Position numbers and translations under genes: made by a program
Shown here: one piece after another, positions 8,914 to 20,699 of the stretch
Numbering within the stretch: position 1 is the first letter of the stretch
How the letters are laid out: every line of letters starts with the position of its first letter
The notes under the pieces: model-generated
Database searches by the model: none
Told to the model about the DNA's origin: nothing
The model's input: the letters and a program-made list of their open reading frames with translations, nothing else
Assembly (NCBI GenBank): GCA_020832445.1
Contig: JAFIEO010000021.1
Span: 1-64,000 of the forward strand
Source of the DNA: Paracoccaceae bacterium
Lineage (GTDB): Bacteria; Pseudomonadota; Alphaproteobacteria; Rhodobacterales; Rhodobacteraceae
Direction of reading: 5' to 3'
DNA: 64,000 nt

Positions 8914-11900
8914 ATGGCATCTTACAATATTGACAAGCGCGATCCGCTTCTGGACAGCAGGTTGCAGGCGATTTTGCAAAAGCGCGGGCGTGAACTGGCT
9001 GGTCTTGGGCTGGGGGTGCTGGCTTTTGTCTTTGCGCTGATGCTTGGGTCATATTCGCCGGCCGATCCGGGCTGGATGGTGACAAGTGATGCGCCTGTGC
9101 AAAATTCGCTGGGGCGGATCGGTGCGGCCATTGCGTCGCCGCTTATGGTTATTGCCGGTATTGCGTCCTGGGGGATTGTTCTGTTTCTGGGCGGCTGGGG
9201 CCTGCGTCTGGTGCTGGGGCGCGGCCATGAGGCGGTTCTGGGGCGCGGCGTTTTCCTGCCGCTGGCGATTGCAGTGACATCCATCTGGTGTGCCAGTTTT
9301 GTGCCTGCCGAAAGCTGGGACATGCTGTATGGCATGGGCGGTGTGTTTGGTGATACGGTTCTGGGTGCGGTGGTCAATGCATTGCCCATGTCACCCGCAG
9401 CCGGTGTGGGCTTCATGTCGCTGTCGATGTTGTTTGCCTGCCTGATGGTGTGGGGGTTCGTGATGGGCGTCAGCCAGCACGAGGCGCTGAGCTTCGCGCG
9501 CTTCCTGCTGACAGGTGTAATTCTGACCTATGCCGGCGGAATGGTGCTGCTGCGCGGCGGTATCTCGGGTGGGCTGCGTGGTGCGCGGGCGGCCAGCGGG
9601 GCCGTGGCGCGTAAAGTGCACGACCACCAGCAAGCGCGCGCCGAGCAGGGCGCATATCGCGCCCAACCCGCGCAAGCCCCCTATCATGACCGCGAACCTG
9701 TGGTTCACCGCGCGCATGCCGCGCATGAACCGGTTCTGACGCGCCGCAACGCGCCCGTTATTCGTCCAGCGGCATATTCCAATGATGACTGGCATCAGCA
9801 TGAAGACGCCGTTTTGATAGATCCGCTGGTTGCCGATATGCCGCCACCTGCGCCACAGCACCCGCGCGCACACTATAGCGCGCCACCCGCAGAAGAGCCG
9901 CGCGGTGGCATTCTGTCCAAACTGAAATCCCTAAGCATGCGCGGCGCGGAACCTGCCCCCATGCCCGAACCCGAATTGGTTGAGCGGCAGCCCCATAGCG
10001 CGGCCATGTCGGCGCAAGCGCCCGCTGCCGACCGGATCAGCAGCCGTATTGCCGATGCGGTGCGCCATCGCAGACATGCAAAACCCGTGCAGGTGTTCAA
10101 CCCCAACCTGCGCCCGCCGCCTGTGACAGCAGGCCAGCGCATGGTTCAAGAACCGCCCCTTCAGGCCCCGGCGCGGTCGCCCCATCACGTTCAGGCACCG
10201 CAGCACGCACCTGCGCAACCGCCATTGGCCTCTGCCACGCTGACGGCACAGATGGCGGCACCGGCGATGGGCAATGTACCTATGCCTGATTGGATGATGG
10301 CCGCCCAGCCGGTCACCCCCGCCCCCGCCCCGATGGATGAGTATTCAACCCCGCAACCATCTGCACCGATGTCGCAGGAACCCGCGATGACTGTGCGGCC
10401 CGGTCAGGTTTTGCAGCGCCGTGTCGTGGCAACTGCGCCGGTCAAGCCGCAAACCTCGCGTCAGGCCCGCGCCGAGGCAGAACCGACATTCCCCTTCGAT
10501 ACCAGCGAGTCTGTGACCTATGAACTGCCGCCGCTGTCACTTCTGGAAAGCCCCGGCAATGTTCAGCGCTATTCCCTGAGTGATGAAGCGCTGGAAGAAA
10601 ACGCGCGGATGCTGGAATCGGTTCTGGATGATTACGGCGTGCGTGGTGAAATTGTCAGCGTGCGCCCCGGCCCTGTTGTGACGCAATATGAACTGGAACC
10701 TGCGCCGGGGCTGAAAGCCAGCCGTGTCATCGGTCTGGCCGATGACATTGCGCGGTCCATGTCGGCGCTGTCGGCGCGGGTGTCCACCGTTCCGGGGCGG
10801 TCCATCATCGGGATTGAATTGCCCAATGCACACCGCGAAAAGGTGGTCTTGCGCGAAATCCTGTCGGCGCGCGATTTTGGCGACACCCAGATGCGCCTGC
10901 CATTGGCGCTGGGCAAGGGGATTGACGGCGAACCCATCGTCGCCAATCTGGCCAAGATGCCGCATTTGCTGATAGCGGGGACCACGGGTTCGGGCAAATC
11001 GGTGGCCATCAACACCATGATCCTGTCGCTGCTGTACCGGCTGACGCCGGATGAATGCCGCATGATCATGATTGACCCCAAAATGCTGGAACTGTCCGTC
11101 TATGACGGCATTCCGCATCTGTTATCGCCCGTTGTGACCGACCCCAAGAAGGCGGTTGTCGCGCTGAAATGGGTCGTGGGCGAGATGGAAGAGCGCTATC
11201 GCAAAATGTCCAAGATGGGCGTGCGCAATATCGAAGGGTTCAATGGCCGCGTGCGCGAAGCCCTTGCCCGCGGCGAGATGTTCAAGCGCACCATCCAGAC
11301 AGGGTTTGACGATGACACCGGTGACCCTGTGTTCGAGACGGAAGAGTTCGCGCCTGAATTATTGCCCTATATCGTTGTTGTTGTGGACGAGATGGCAGAC
11401 CTGATGATGGTCGCGGGCAAGGAAATCGAGGCCTGCATCCAGCGCCTTGCGCAGATGGCGCGTGCATCGGGTATTCACCTGATCATGGCCACGCAGCGCC
11501 CGTCGGTCGATGTGATCACCGGCACCATCAAGGCAAACTTCCCCACGCGGATTTCGTTTCAAGTGACCAGCAAGATCGATTCGCGCACCATTCTGGGCGA
11601 ACAGGGGGCGGAGCAATTGCTGGGTATGGGCGACATGCTGTATATGGCGGGCGGCTCGCGCATTACCCGCATTCACGGCCCCTTCGTCAGCGATGAGGAG
11701 GTTGAGGAGATCGTCAACCACCTGAAATCATTTGGCCCGCCCGACTACAAATCCGGCGTGGTCGATGGGCCTGAATCCGACAAGGAAGCTGATATTGATG
11801 CGGTTCTTGGCCTTGGCGGTAATACCACCGGCGAAGATGCGCTGTATGATCAGGCGGTGCAGGTGGTTATTCAGGACCGCAAGTGTTCCACCAGCTACAT

Positions 11901-12027
11901 TCAGCGCAAACTGGGCATCGGCTATAACAAGGCCGCGCGTCTGGTCGAGCAGATGGAAGATGAAGGGCTTGTCACCCCTGCAAACCACGTTGGCAAACGC
12001 GAGATCCTGATCCCCGAACAGGGCTGA
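8914..12027 (+). CDS. ftsK: DNA translocase FtsK
   Basis: Septal DNA pump that clears chromosomes and activates XerCD at dif, anchored in the inner membrane. Residues 1-220 hold about four membrane segments. A long Pro/Gln/Ala/His-rich linker runs to about residue 530. The motor follows, with Walker [13 protein letters not shown] near residue 689 and Walker [14 protein letters not shown] near residue 820. The C-terminal gamma winged helix ([20 protein letters not shown]) reads the KOPS sequences. The length of 1037 residues is between SpoIIIE and E. coli FtsK and normal for Rhodobacteraceae. No strong Shine-Dalgarno precedes the ATG, so translational coupling to the upstream aminotransferase is possible. 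Confidence 0.95.
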   Translation: MASYNIDKRDPLLDSRLQAILQKRGRELAGLGLGVLAFVFALMLGSYSPADPGWMVTSDAPVQNSLGRIGAAIASPLMVIAGIASWGIVLFLGGWGLRLVLGRGHEAVLGRGVFLPLAIAVTSIWCASFVPAESWDMLYGMGGVFGDTVLGAVVNALPMSPAAGVGFMSLSMLFACLMVWGFVMGVSQHEALSFARFLLTGVILTYAGGMVLLRGGISGGLRGARAASGAVARKVHDHQQARAEQGAYRAQPAQAPYHDREPVVHRAHAAHEPVLTRRNAPVIRPAAYSNDDWHQHEDAVLIDPLVADMPPPAPQHPRAHYSAPPAEEPRGGILSKLKSLSMRGAEPAPMPEPELVERQPHSAAMSAQAPAADRISSRIADAVRHRRHAKPVQVFNPNLRPPPVTAGQRMVQEPPLQAPARSPHHVQAPQHAPAQPPLASATLTAQMAAPAMGNVPMPDWMMAAQPVTPAPAPMDEYSTPQPSAPMSQEPAMTVRPGQVLQRRVVATAPVKPQTSRQARAEAEPTFPFDTSESVTYELPPLSLLESPGNVQRYSLSDEALEENARMLESVLDDYGVRGEIVSVRPGPVVTQYELEPAPGLKASRVIGLADDIARSMSALSARVSTVPGRSIIGIELPNAHREKVVLREILSARDFGDTQMRLPLALGKGIDGEPIVANLAKMPHLLIAGTTGSGKSVAINTMILSLLYRLTPDECRMIMIDPKMLELSVYDGIPHLLSPVVTDPKKAVVALKWVVGEMEERYRKMSKMGVRNIEGFNGRVREALARGEMFKRTIQTGFDDDTGDPVFETEEFAPELLPYIVVVVDEMADLMMVAGKEIEACIQRLAQMARASGIHLIMATQRPSVDVITGTIKANFPTRISFQVTSKIDSRTILGEQGAEQLLGMGDMLYMAGGSRITRIHGPFVSDEEVEEIVNHLKSFGPPDYKSGVVDGPESDKEADIDAVLGLGGNTTGEDALYDQAVQVVIQDRKCSTSYIQRKLGIGYNKAARLVEQMEDEGLVTPANHVGKREILIPEQG

Positions 12028-12136
12028 TGCCCCCTGTGCGGCGGCGGCCAAGCTTATCGGCAACTCTCTGCCTTGTCAGGTGGCGTGATCAGATCGTGGC
12101 TTTGCCGCGATTGCATACTGCATTATTTAGGATGAC

Positions 12137-12742
12137 ATGAGTATATCACGCCGTTCCCTTCTTCTGTCCCTGCCAGCGCTTGCGCTGGTCCGGCCAGCCA
12201 TGGCCCAGGCTATTCCGCTTGCGGAAATCTCGGCCTATTTTAACAGTTTCACCACCGCCGAAGGGGAGTTTACCCAGATAAACCCCGACGATTCACTGGT
12301 GACAGGGCGGCTGTATATCCGCCGGCCCGGCCGCATGCGGTTCGAATATGACCCGCCCGAAGATGCGCTGGTCATGGCGGGGGGCAGTCAGGTGTCGGTG
12401 TTTGACGGGCGGTCCAATCAGGGGCCAAACCAATACCCGTTGCGCCAGACGCCCCTGAACATCATTCTGGAACAGAATGTGGATTTCCAGCGCGCGCGCA
12501 TGGTCGTGGGCCACACGGTTGACGGCGATGTGACAACCGTTGTCGCCCAGGACCCCGACAACCCGCAATACGGGTCCATCCGCCTGAATTTTTCTGCCAA
12601 CCCCACGGAATTGCGCCAATGGGTCATCCGCGATGACACCGGCGCGGAAACCACCGTTATTCTGGGCAATATGCGCTTTGGCGGGCAGTTATCGGCGCGG
12701 TTGTTCGATGTGGTGGCAGAAACCGAACAACGGCGGCGGTGA
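12137..12742 (+). CDS. lolA: Outer-membrane lipoprotein carrier protein LolA
   Basis: Periplasmic chaperone that ferries lipoproteins from LolCDE to the outer membrane. The Arg-containing N-terminus and hydrophobic stretch ending PAMAQA form a signal peptide. The rest (FTTAEGEFTQ, GRLYIRRPGRMRFEYDPPE, NIILEQNVDF) matches the half-barrel of LolA. 201 residues is a usual length. It follows ftsK by 109 bp, an order common in alphaproteobacteria. An AGGA lies upstream of the ATG. Downstream the next sequence is a truncated gene stub on the other strand. Confidence 0.9.
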   Translation: MSISRRSLLLSLPALALVRPAMAQAIPLAEISAYFNSFTTAEGEFTQINPDDSLVTGRLYIRRPGRMRFEYDPPEDALVMAGGSQVSVFDGRSNQGPNQYPLRQTPLNIILEQNVDFQRARMVVGHTVDGDVTTVVAQDPDNPQYGSIRLNFSANPTELRQWVIRDDTGAETTVILGNMRFGGQLSARLFDVVAETEQRRR

Positions 12743-12862
12743 TCAGGGTTTGGCTGGCTGCTGCGCGGGTTTGCGCAGCGGCTTGAACTGGGTGAAGTCG
12801 AGGGCAGAGAGGTCTTGCGGGCGCTTCGATCCAGATTCTTTGTGCGATATAGATTCTGTCAC
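12743..12862 (-). pseudogene. 3' stub of a truncated, unidentified gene
   Basis: The minus frame reads a 39-residue tail ending DFTQFKPLRKPAQQPAKP and stop, abutting the lolA stop. Base composition is like the genome up to about 12840 and then turns AT-rich, where the frame continues into an in-frame TAA. This looks like the surviving C-terminus of a gene whose 5' part was replaced by the insert carrying the 12901-13629 gene. The parent protein is not recognised. A GTG at 12862 could in theory start a 39-residue peptide. Confidence 0.35.
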
Positions 12863-12900
12863 AATTTAATTGCGCACATACTGGCGGAACTTATAAATTT

Positions 12901-13629
12901 TTACTGTCTAAAATGTGCAGCAGGATTTATTAAGAGAAGGACATTATTTTTTTCTACGATATCAATTGATTTTAGAAACTCAACGGCGATAGCTGATATC
13001 GTTGCTGACAAGAAATTCCATCGGTGCGGTGGGCTTCTGAATAGCGAATTCGTGTCCGCTGACTTCGGGATTTTCTGAAAATTCACAAAAGTATAATCTT
13101 GAAAAGCGATTTTAAAAAATGCTGAAATGTCAGAATCAACGTGAGCCCCGATTTCGTTGCGAATATCTCTAAGAAGCTTTTCTCGTGAAAAGTCCTCCTT
13201 TAACATATTTGATACGTCCAAGCCGTAAAGGGCCGATGCTTGACTACCAAAAATCACCTTCTCCGTCTTCCACCTTTGTAGGTCTAGGATGTTAAAAATG
13301 TGATTTTTAAAAACAGTCGGTACAATCCGAGTGCCATACTCTGTTACCTCCAAGACCGTAAGCGGAAACGGATCAGGTGTTCCATCGCTACTTCGTCGAT
13401 GACTTAACATCTTTATCTTGCGGCCTTGTGTCGCAACGGGAAGTTCATCCAAAAGTATTCTTTGAAGAAGGCTGGCGACAGTTCTGCAAGCAAGGTTGTT
13501 ACCTTTTTCGATCGCCAGAATACTAGCCCTTAGCTCCACAAGTGATGATTTCATCAACTCCAGTTTATGCTGCTGGTTTCTTTCGAGGCCGCTGCTTTGG
13601 CGTTTTGATTTTGGCTTTCTTGAAAACAA
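12901..13629 (-). CDS. Orphan protein with a HEPN-like RNx4H motif, AT-rich, probably acquired
   Basis: 242 residues, family not recognised. It is clearly richer in A and T than its neighbours, with many Lys, Asn and Ile codons. A central segment reads LRDIRNEIGAHVDSD; the RN-x4-H pattern is the catalytic signature of many HEPN-domain RNases, including toxins and abortive-infection proteins. The N-terminus is basic and helical (SRKPKSKRQSSGLERNQQHK). The proposed start is TTG at 13629, preceded by GAGGTGAGG that overlaps the ettA stop, leaving only 4 bp between them; an ATG at 13554 is the alternative. No antitoxin or partner gene is visible. A HEPN RNase is an inference from one motif. Confidence 0.6.
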   Translation of the reverse strand: MFSRKPKSKRQSSGLERNQQHKLELMKSSLVELRASILAIEKGNNLACRTVASLLQRILLDELPVATQGRKIKMLSHRRSSDGTPDPFPLTVLEVTEYGTRIVPTVFKNHIFNILDLQRWKTEKVIFGSQASALYGLDVSNMLKEDFSREKLLRDIRNEIGAHVDSDISAFFKIAFQDYTFVNFQKIPKSADTNSLFRSPPHRWNFLSATISAIAVEFLKSIDIVEKNNVLLLINPAAHFRQ

Positions 13630-13633
13630 TACC

Positions 13634-15289
<1,656 letters not shown>

Positions 15290-15373
15290 GTGCTTTCCTT
15301 CGTGTGAAATGGGGGGTTTGCCTTCCCTAGCGCAAGGACGGGCCGTGCTGCAAGCGGGACAGGGCGAAAATGG

Positions 15374-15400
15374 AAAAACCCCCGCGGCCTGCGCGGGGGT
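15374..15400 (-). terminator. Rho-independent terminator of secB
   Basis: On the minus strand an 8-bp GC stem (acccccgc/gcgggggt, 15378-15400) is followed directly by five T residues (15374-15378). It lies just after the secB stop and before ettA on the same strand, separating the two transcripts. Confidence 0.8.
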
Positions 15401-15423
15401 ATGTCTTGGGGGCAAGCGGTGCC

Positions 15424-15933
15424 TTAGTTGGCGACCGGTGCTTCGCCTTGTTGGGCGCGCAATGCGGCCTGACGCTGGATTTCCTGCTTGTACAGCGCCA
15501 GAAAATCCACCGTGTCCAGATTCAGCGGTGGGAACCCGCCATCGCGCGTGACATCGGAAATGATGCGGCGTGCGAAGGGGAAAATCATGCGCGGGCATTC
15601 GATCAGCAAAAACGGGTGCAACTGTTCGGCGGGCACGTTTTCAATCAGGAAAACACCGACATAGTCCAGTTCCACAATGAACAGCGCCTGATCATCTTCC
15701 TTGTTCTTGGATGTGATCTTGAACTTGGTGGCGACTTCATACTGGTTTTCCACGTCGCGCTTGTTCGCATCAAGGCTGACCTGCACCTGAATATCGGGCT
15801 GGACATTGCTACCTTGCAGTTTTTTCTGCGCAGCGACATTTTCGAATGACAGGTCGCGCACGAATTGCGCCAGAACGCGCATGTTCACTTTCGGGGTTTC
15901 GGCTGGCTGTGCGCCGTTGGTTTCTTCTGCCAT
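15424..15933 (-). CDS. secB: Protein-export chaperone SecB
   Basis: Tetrameric cytoplasmic chaperone delivering unfolded preproteins to SecA. The conserved blocks are present: VLAQFVRDLSFENV near residue 20, the SecA-binding region FIVELDYVGVFLIENV, and PFARRIISDVTRDGGFPPLNL near residue 120. The ATG at 15933 (MAEETNG) gives 169 residues, in line with alphaproteobacterial SecB; an upstream ATG at 15960 is less likely. It lies next to fxsA and the Tim44-like gene, an arrangement seen across Rhodobacteraceae. Confidence 0.93.
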   Translation of the reverse strand: MAEETNGAQPAETPKVNMRVLAQFVRDLSFENVAAQKKLQGSNVQPDIQVQVSLDANKRDVENQYEVATKFKITSKNKEDDQALFIVELDYVGVFLIENVPAEQLHPFLLIECPRMIFPFARRIISDVTRDGGFPPLNLDTVDFLALYKQEIQRQAALRAQQGEAPVAN

Positions 15934-16000
15934 GTGTACCAGGCTCCTGTTGATGGACAATTATTCTTCGGCGCGCTTGTAGCAGGGGGGCGCGGGTGGC

Positions 16001-16459
16001 TCAATCCCGCTTTTGGTTTGGTGGCAGGTGGTGTGTGTTTTGTGGTGTATCCGGCTGGCGGACATAGTCGCCGTCAATCACATCATCGCGTGCGGGGCGG
16101 GCCGAATGTGCGGCGCGTGCGTTCAGGACCAGACGCGACAGGATCAAGGCGCGCACAGGCGGCAACAGCAGCAACAGCCCAAGGGCATCGGTGAAAAACC
16201 CAGGCAGCAGCACCAGCAACGCGCCAATCATGCGCAGGGCCGAATGTGCCATGGGGCTTGCGGGGCTTGCATCGCGCGCAAGGGCCGCGCGCACGCTTTC
16301 GGCATTGCGGTAGGGTTCCAGACGCATAAGCACCAGACCCAGCGCGCCGCTTAGGAAAACCCAAGCCAGCGTTCCAATGACGCCGATTTCGCTACCGAAT
16401 TGAACGAAAAGTGCGATTTCAACGACCGGAATGGCCAGTATGGCTAACAGAATCCACAT
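16001..16459 (-). CDS. fxsA: FxsA family membrane protein
   Basis: Small inner-membrane protein; E. coli FxsA relieves phage T7 exclusion by the F plasmid, but its housekeeping role is unknown. 152 residues with three to four hydrophobic segments: WILLAILAIPVVEIALFVQF, IGTLAWVFLSGALGLVLM and MIGALLVLLPGFFTDALG. The GFFTDALGLLLLLPP stretch is the family hallmark. The C-terminus is a polar cytoplasmic tail. It diverges from the Tim44-like gene with a 108-bp shared promoter region. Confidence 0.88.
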   Translation of the reverse strand: MWILLAILAIPVVEIALFVQFGSEIGVIGTLAWVFLSGALGLVLMRLEPYRNAESVRAALARDASPASPMAHSALRMIGALLVLLPGFFTDALGLLLLLPPVRALILSRLVLNARAAHSARPARDDVIDGDYVRQPDTPQNTHHLPPNQKRD

Positions 16460-16567
16460 CTTTCGGCCTCTCGTCTGAAATGATGTTACTTTGGAAGGTA
16501 GACTTGACCGTCATCGCGCCTTACATAAGCACTTGAACCGCCATACCAACCCCTGGCCGAGGTAACA

Positions 16568-17236
16568 ATGGAACCCGCCGTGATCCAGCTTCTTATTCTT
16601 GCAGGCATTGCTGTCTTTCTTATTTTGCGTTTGCGCGCTGTTCTTGGAACACGCGACGGATTTGAATCCAAACCCGTTCAACGCGGTGACGGCACGTCGG
16701 AACCGCTGTCAAAACCACGATTTGAGGTGATTGACGGTGGCCCCGACACCGATATTACCGACCATGTGCCCGAAGGGTCCGACATGGCCAAAGCGCTTGC
16801 GCGGATGAAGGCGGTTGATCCTGATTTCGGTGTGGGTGATTTCCTTCAGGGGGCCCGTGGCGCATATGAGATGATTCTTATGGCGTTCGAATCCTCGGAC
16901 ATGGATTCAATCCTGCCGTTCCTGTCGCGTGATGTGTTCAACAGTTTTGACGAAGTTGTGCAGTTGCGTGAACAGCAGGGCGTGCGCGTGGATGCTTCTT
17001 TCGTGGGGCTGCGCGAACTGGATCTTGTGGGTGCCACATTTGACGACGACACCAACGAGGGCGAGATCACGATCAAGTTTCTGGGTGAATTGACATCTGT
17101 GGTGCGCAAGGTTGACAGCGGCGAGATTGTCGAAGGTGACCCGAACGAGATCAAGCGCCAGCGCGATGTCTGGACATTTGCCCGCGACATGACGGCAGAC
17201 AGCCCGAACTGGAAACTGGTCGCCACCGGCGAGTGA
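16568..17236 (+). CDS. Tim44-like domain protein, membrane anchored
   Basis: 222 residues: one N-terminal membrane segment (VIQLLILAGIAVFLILRL), a polar linker, then a Tim44-like/TimA domain from about residue 75 (FLQGARGAYEMILMAFESSD, then WTFARDMTADSPNWKLVATGE at the end). In mitochondria Tim44 tethers the import motor to the inner membrane. In alphaproteobacteria these proteins are thought to act at the inner membrane, but the function is not settled. The next gene, smr, follows after 16 bp with GGAGG in front, so the two are probably an operon. Confidence 0.87.
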   Translation: MEPAVIQLLILAGIAVFLILRLRAVLGTRDGFESKPVQRGDGTSEPLSKPRFEVIDGGPDTDITDHVPEGSDMAKALARMKAVDPDFGVGDFLQGARGAYEMILMAFESSDMDSILPFLSRDVFNSFDEVVQLREQQGVRVDASFVGLRELDLVGATFDDDTNEGEITIKFLGELTSVVRKVDSGEIVEGDPNEIKRQRDVWTFARDMTADSPNWKLVATGE

Positions 17237-17252
17237 CATTCGGAGGCAGGGG

Positions 17253-17870
17253 ATGACCCGCAAATCCCGCAGGTTGCATCCCGACGATCTTGAACTTTGG
17301 GGCCGCGTCGCGAAAAGCGCGCGGCCTTTGAAGTCCGATCTGGCAAAAGCGTTCGAGATGCCGGATGTGGCGCAACAGGTGTTCACACCCGCGCCCGAAA
17401 AAAAGCCAAAAAAAGCGCCGCGCCATCAGGGAGGGACCATTCTGCGCCCCACGCCCCCTGGTGCGGCAGTTATGCACGACATTGCGCCCCCGTTATCAGA
17501 TGCGTTGGCGGGCGCGGCTGTCAGCATGGACAAGCGCAAATTCCAGCGCATGACCAAGGGCAAGTTGCAGCCCGAAGCACGCATCGACCTGCACGGCATG
17601 ACACTGGCGCAGGCGCATGCGGCGCTGAACGGGTTTATCCTGCGCGCCCAGTCGCAGGGGTTGCGGCTGGTGCTGGTGATTACCGGCAAGGGCAAGACTG
17701 TTGCCGATGACGGCCCGATCCCGCGCAGACGCGGGGCGTTGAAACATGATGTGCCACAATGGTTGCGCATGGCGCCGCTGGCAGGCGCGGTGCAGGAGCT
17801 GCGCGAGGCGCATCTGCGCCACGGGGGCAGTGGTGCGTATTATGTCTATTTGCGCAAGGCACGGCCGTGA
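17253..17870 (+). CDS. Smr domain protein
   Basis: 205 residues with a basic N-terminal half and a C-terminal Smr (small MutS-related) domain: [18 protein letters not shown] near residue 113 and VITGKGK near residue 146. Smr domains are nicking or structure-specific nucleases in MutS2 and in stand-alone proteins. GGAGG precedes the ATG. From memory, many Rhodobacteraceae carry mltA between the Tim44-like gene and smr; here the gap is only 16 bp, so mltA is absent from this spot. Confidence 0.85.
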   Translation: MTRKSRRLHPDDLELWGRVAKSARPLKSDLAKAFEMPDVAQQVFTPAPEKKPKKAPRHQGGTILRPTPPGAAVMHDIAPPLSDALAGAAVSMDKRKFQRMTKGKLQPEARIDLHGMTLAQAHAALNGFILRAQSQGLRLVLVITGKGKTVADDGPIPRRRGALKHDVPQWLRMAPLAGAVQELREAHLRHGGSGAYYVYLRKARP

Positions 17871-17880
17871 CGTCGGATTT

Positions 17881-17902
17881 GAGTATTTTTTGCAAGATGA
17901 AG
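17881..17902. repeat. Second copy of the short intergenic element
   Basis: gagtattttttgcaagatga and the following bases are the inverse of the 6088-6108 element with small changes. Here the element lies directly after the smr stop and before tgt, again in a short intergenic gap. Confidence 0.5.
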
Positions 17903-17973
17903 GGGCAGGGCGGCCCCTTGGCAAGTGGCCGGATTTGCGGCAAAGGAGCATGTCCGAGCAAGAGGCCAGACAG

Positions 17974-19098
17974 ATGACATTCCGTTTCGATATATCCGCG
18001 CGCGATGGCCGCGCCCGCAGCGGCACCATTCACACGCCACGCGGCGACATTCGCACACCTGCCTTCATGCCGGTAGGCACGGCGGCAACCGTCAAGGCGA
18101 TGATGCCGGAATCGGTGCGTGAAACGGGTGCGGATATCTTGCTTGGCAATACCTATCATTTGATGCTGCGCCCCACTGCCGAACGCATTGCGGATTTGGG
18201 CGGTTTGCACAAGTTCATGAACTGGAACCGGCCCATATTGACGGATTCGGGCGGGTTTCAGGTTATGTCGCTGGCCAGCCTGCGCAAGATGTCGGAGGAA
18301 GGCGTGCGTTTTGCCAGCCATATTGACGGGTCGCGCCACATGCTTAGCCCCGAACGCTCGATGGAAATCCAGCGCTTGCTGGGCTCTGACATTGTGATGT
18401 CATTCGATGAATGCACCCCCTTTCCCGCAGATGAAAAGGTGGCGCGCGCGTCTATGGAACTATCCATGCGCTGGGCCGCGCGGTCGCGCGCGGCGTTTGG
18501 GTACAGGCCGGGACACGCGCTGTTTGGTATTCAGCAAGGGTCGGTTTACCGTGACCAGCGCGCCGAAAGCGCCGAGAAACTGCGCGGGATCGGATTTGAC
18601 GGCTACGCCATTGGCGGGCTGGCTGTGGGCGAGGGGCAGGAGGTGATGTTTGAGGTGCTGGATTATGCCCCCCCACAACTGCCGGATGACAAGCCGCGCT
18701 ACCTGATGGGGGTGGGCAAGCCGGATGATATTGTGGGCGCGGTCCAGCGCGGTGTCGATATGTTCGACTGCGTTCTGCCATCGCGTTCGGGGCGCACGGG
18801 GCAGGGCTGGACCGCGCGCGGGCCTGTGAACCTGCGCAATGCGCGACACCGCGATGACCCCCGCCCGCTGGAAGAGGGCTGCACCTGTCCCGCCTGCCGC
18901 AACTACAGCCGTGCCTATTTGCATCATGTCATCAAGGCCGATGAAATCATCGGGTCGATGCTGCTGACATGGCATAATCTGGCCTATTACCAGCGGTTGA
19001 TGCAGGGGCTGCGGGACGCTATCGTGCAAGGTAGTCTTGACAGGTTCGCAGCTTCCTTCCATGCGAGGCGTGCCGAGGGTGATATAGACCCCATCTGA
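17974..19098 (+). CDS. tgt: tRNA-guanine transglycosylase Tgt
   Basis: Exchanges guanine-34 for preQ1 in tRNAs Asp, Asn, His and Tyr, the first tRNA step of queuosine synthesis. [10 protein letters not shown] near residue 90 carries one active Asp, [11 protein letters not shown] near residue 266 the nucleophilic Asp region, and [17 protein letters not shown] with a later His (LLTWHN) binds the structural zinc. ATG 17974 gives 374 residues, the usual length. Another in-frame ATG at 17950 has its purine tract only one base away and is less likely. A target, tRNA-Asp(GTC), is encoded 1.5 kb downstream. Confidence 0.94.
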   Translation: MTFRFDISARDGRARSGTIHTPRGDIRTPAFMPVGTAATVKAMMPESVRETGADILLGNTYHLMLRPTAERIADLGGLHKFMNWNRPILTDSGGFQVMSLASLRKMSEEGVRFASHIDGSRHMLSPERSMEIQRLLGSDIVMSFDECTPFPADEKVARASMELSMRWAARSRAAFGYRPGHALFGIQQGSVYRDQRAESAEKLRGIGFDGYAIGGLAVGEGQEVMFEVLDYAPPQLPDDKPRYLMGVGKPDDIVGAVQRGVDMFDCVLPSRSGRTGQGWTARGPVNLRNARHRDDPRPLEEGCTCPACRNYSRAYLHHVIKADEIIGSMLLTWHNLAYYQRLMQGLRDAIVQGSLDRFAASFHARRAEGDIDPI

Positions 19099-19114
19099 CA
19101 TACAGGAGGGCCGA

Positions 19115-19813
19115 ATGGCCGCTGACATGCTTTCGACCGTGGTAAAGCCGATTCACAAGGAGGGATACAAGTTCATCCCCGTATTTGCGGCGGTCACGCT
19201 GGTTTTGTTCCTGATCTGGCAACCGCTGGGATGGGTTGGTGTCGGCCTGACGGTGTGGTGCTACTATTTCTTCCGTGACCCTGACCGACAGACCCCTGTG
19301 CGCGAAGGGCTGCTGGTCAGCCCTGCCGACGGGGTGATCTCGCTGATTGAACCCGCTGTGCCGCCCGCCGAGCTGGAGATGGGCGACCAACCCCTGACGC
19401 GCGTTTCGGTGTTCATGAATGTGTTTAACTGCCATGTGAACCGCGCGCCCATCGCGGGGCGGGTGGACAAGATTGCCTACCGGCCCGGCAAATTCCTGAA
19501 TGCGTCACTGGACAAGGCATCGGTTGATAATGAGCGTAATTCCATGGCACTGGAAATGGCGGACGGGCGCAAGATTGCCGTGGTCCAGATTGCCGGATTG
19601 GTGGCGCGGCGCATTCTGTGCGAAGTTGAAGAAGGCCAGATGCTGGACACGGGCACACGTTTCGGGATGATTCGGTTCGGATCGCGCGTTGATGTGTATT
19701 TGCCCGACGGGGTGGAACCGCTGGTTGCCCTTGGCCAGACAATGATTTCTGCCGAAACAGTGATCGCCGATCTAAGCAGCACCGAGCCGCGCCGCATGGC
19801 GGCGATACGCTGA
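19115..19813 (+). CDS. psd: Phosphatidylserine decarboxylase
   Basis: Converts phosphatidylserine to phosphatidylethanolamine at the inner membrane. The 232-residue form is the short, archaeal-type-related Psd common in alphaproteobacteria. It has an N-terminal hydrophobic hairpin ([20 protein letters not shown]) and the self-cleavage region [14 protein letters not shown] near residue 186, where the Ser of GS becomes the pyruvoyl group. [14 protein letters not shown] and [14 protein letters not shown] are conserved blocks. AGGAGG precedes the ATG. pssA starts 1 bp after its stop, so the two enzymes of the pathway are coupled. Confidence 0.94.
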   Translation: MAADMLSTVVKPIHKEGYKFIPVFAAVTLVLFLIWQPLGWVGVGLTVWCYYFFRDPDRQTPVREGLLVSPADGVISLIEPAVPPAELEMGDQPLTRVSVFMNVFNCHVNRAPIAGRVDKIAYRPGKFLNASLDKASVDNERNSMALEMADGRKIAVVQIAGLVARRILCEVEEGQMLDTGTRFGMIRFGSRVDVYLPDGVEPLVALGQTMISAETVIADLSSTEPRRMAAIR

Positions 19814-19814
19814 C

Positions 19815-20555
19815 ATGACACCGCGCCGCGATACCCTGTCCTTCGTGCAGCTTGTACCCAATCTTGTGACCATCATGGGCATGTGTGCGGGCTTAAGTGC
19901 CATTCGCTACACGTTTGACGGCCGGTTTGAACTGGCGGCAGCGCTTATCATTCTGGCGGCCATACTGGATGGCATGGACGGGTTGCTGGCCCGCAAGCTG
20001 AATGCGGCCACGTCCTTTGGTGCGGAACTGGACAGCTTTTCCGATTTTGTCAGCTTCGGGGTGGCCCCCGGTGTTTTGGTGTTTGGCTATGCACTGACAG
20101 GGCCTATGGCGGGTTTCGGCTGGGTATTCGTGCTGGTTTTTGCGGTGTGTGCCTGTCTGCGGCTGGCGCGGTTCAATATCAGCCGCACCGCGCCCGAAGA
20201 CTCAGGGCACCGCCATTTTGTGGGCGTGCCTGCACCGGCAGGCGCAATGCTTGGGTTGTTGCCGGTCTATGCAGGGCTTGCCGGCCTTGTTGATCCGTCG
20301 CGTTTTCCGGTGCTGACAGCATTCTATCTGGCGGTTGTGGGTTTGTTGATGGTGTCGCGCCTGCCAACACCGTCGCTGAAGGGGATCAGGATCAAACGCG
20401 AATACGCAATATGGGTGCTGGTCGGCATGAGCGTTTTCGTGGGCCTGTTGTTCTTGCGGACATGGATCACGCTGGTTGTAACGGATTTGATTTATCTGGG
20501 CGTTCTGGGCACTTTGGCAATGCGGCATTTGCGGAAACAAAAAGGCATCAGTTAG
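19815..20555 (+). CDS. pssA: CDP-diacylglycerol-serine O-phosphatidyltransferase
   Basis: Makes phosphatidylserine from CDP-diacylglycerol and serine, the substrate of the Psd encoded just upstream. 246 residues with six to eight membrane helices. The CDP-alcohol phosphotransferase signature is present as DGMDGLLARKLNA followed by GAELDSFSD (about residues 52-78), giving the required three Asp residues. This membrane-embedded type II enzyme is typical of alphaproteobacteria. One base separates it from psd. Confidence 0.93.
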   Translation: MTPRRDTLSFVQLVPNLVTIMGMCAGLSAIRYTFDGRFELAAALIILAAILDGMDGLLARKLNAATSFGAELDSFSDFVSFGVAPGVLVFGYALTGPMAGFGWVFVLVFAVCACLRLARFNISRTAPEDSGHRHFVGVPAPAGAMLGLLPVYAGLAGLVDPSRFPVLTAFYLAVVGLLMVSRLPTPSLKGIRIKREYAIWVLVGMSVFVGLLFLRTWITLVVTDLIYLGVLGTLAMRHLRKQKGIS

Positions 20556-20619
20556 CGGGCGTTTTTTACCGATACCTGCTTGACGCGGGCAGACGCTTCG
20601 CATAATTGGACGCCATAGC

Positions 20620-20696
20620 GCGGTTGTAGCTCAGTTGGTTAGAGTACCGGCCTGTCACGCCGGGGGTCGCGGGTTCGAGCCCCGTCAACCGCGCCA
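20620..20696 (+). tRNA. tRNA-Asp (anticodon GTC)
   Basis: A 77-base cloverleaf. The acceptor stem GCGGTTG pairs with CAACCGC. The anticodon stem CCGGC/GCCGG holds loop CTGTCAC with GTC at 20654-20656. The T arm is GCGGG-TTCGAGC-CCCGT, the discriminator is G, and CCA is encoded. GTC reads the Asp codons GAC and GAU; position 34 is a Tgt target. Confidence 0.97.
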
Positions 20697-20699
20697 TTA

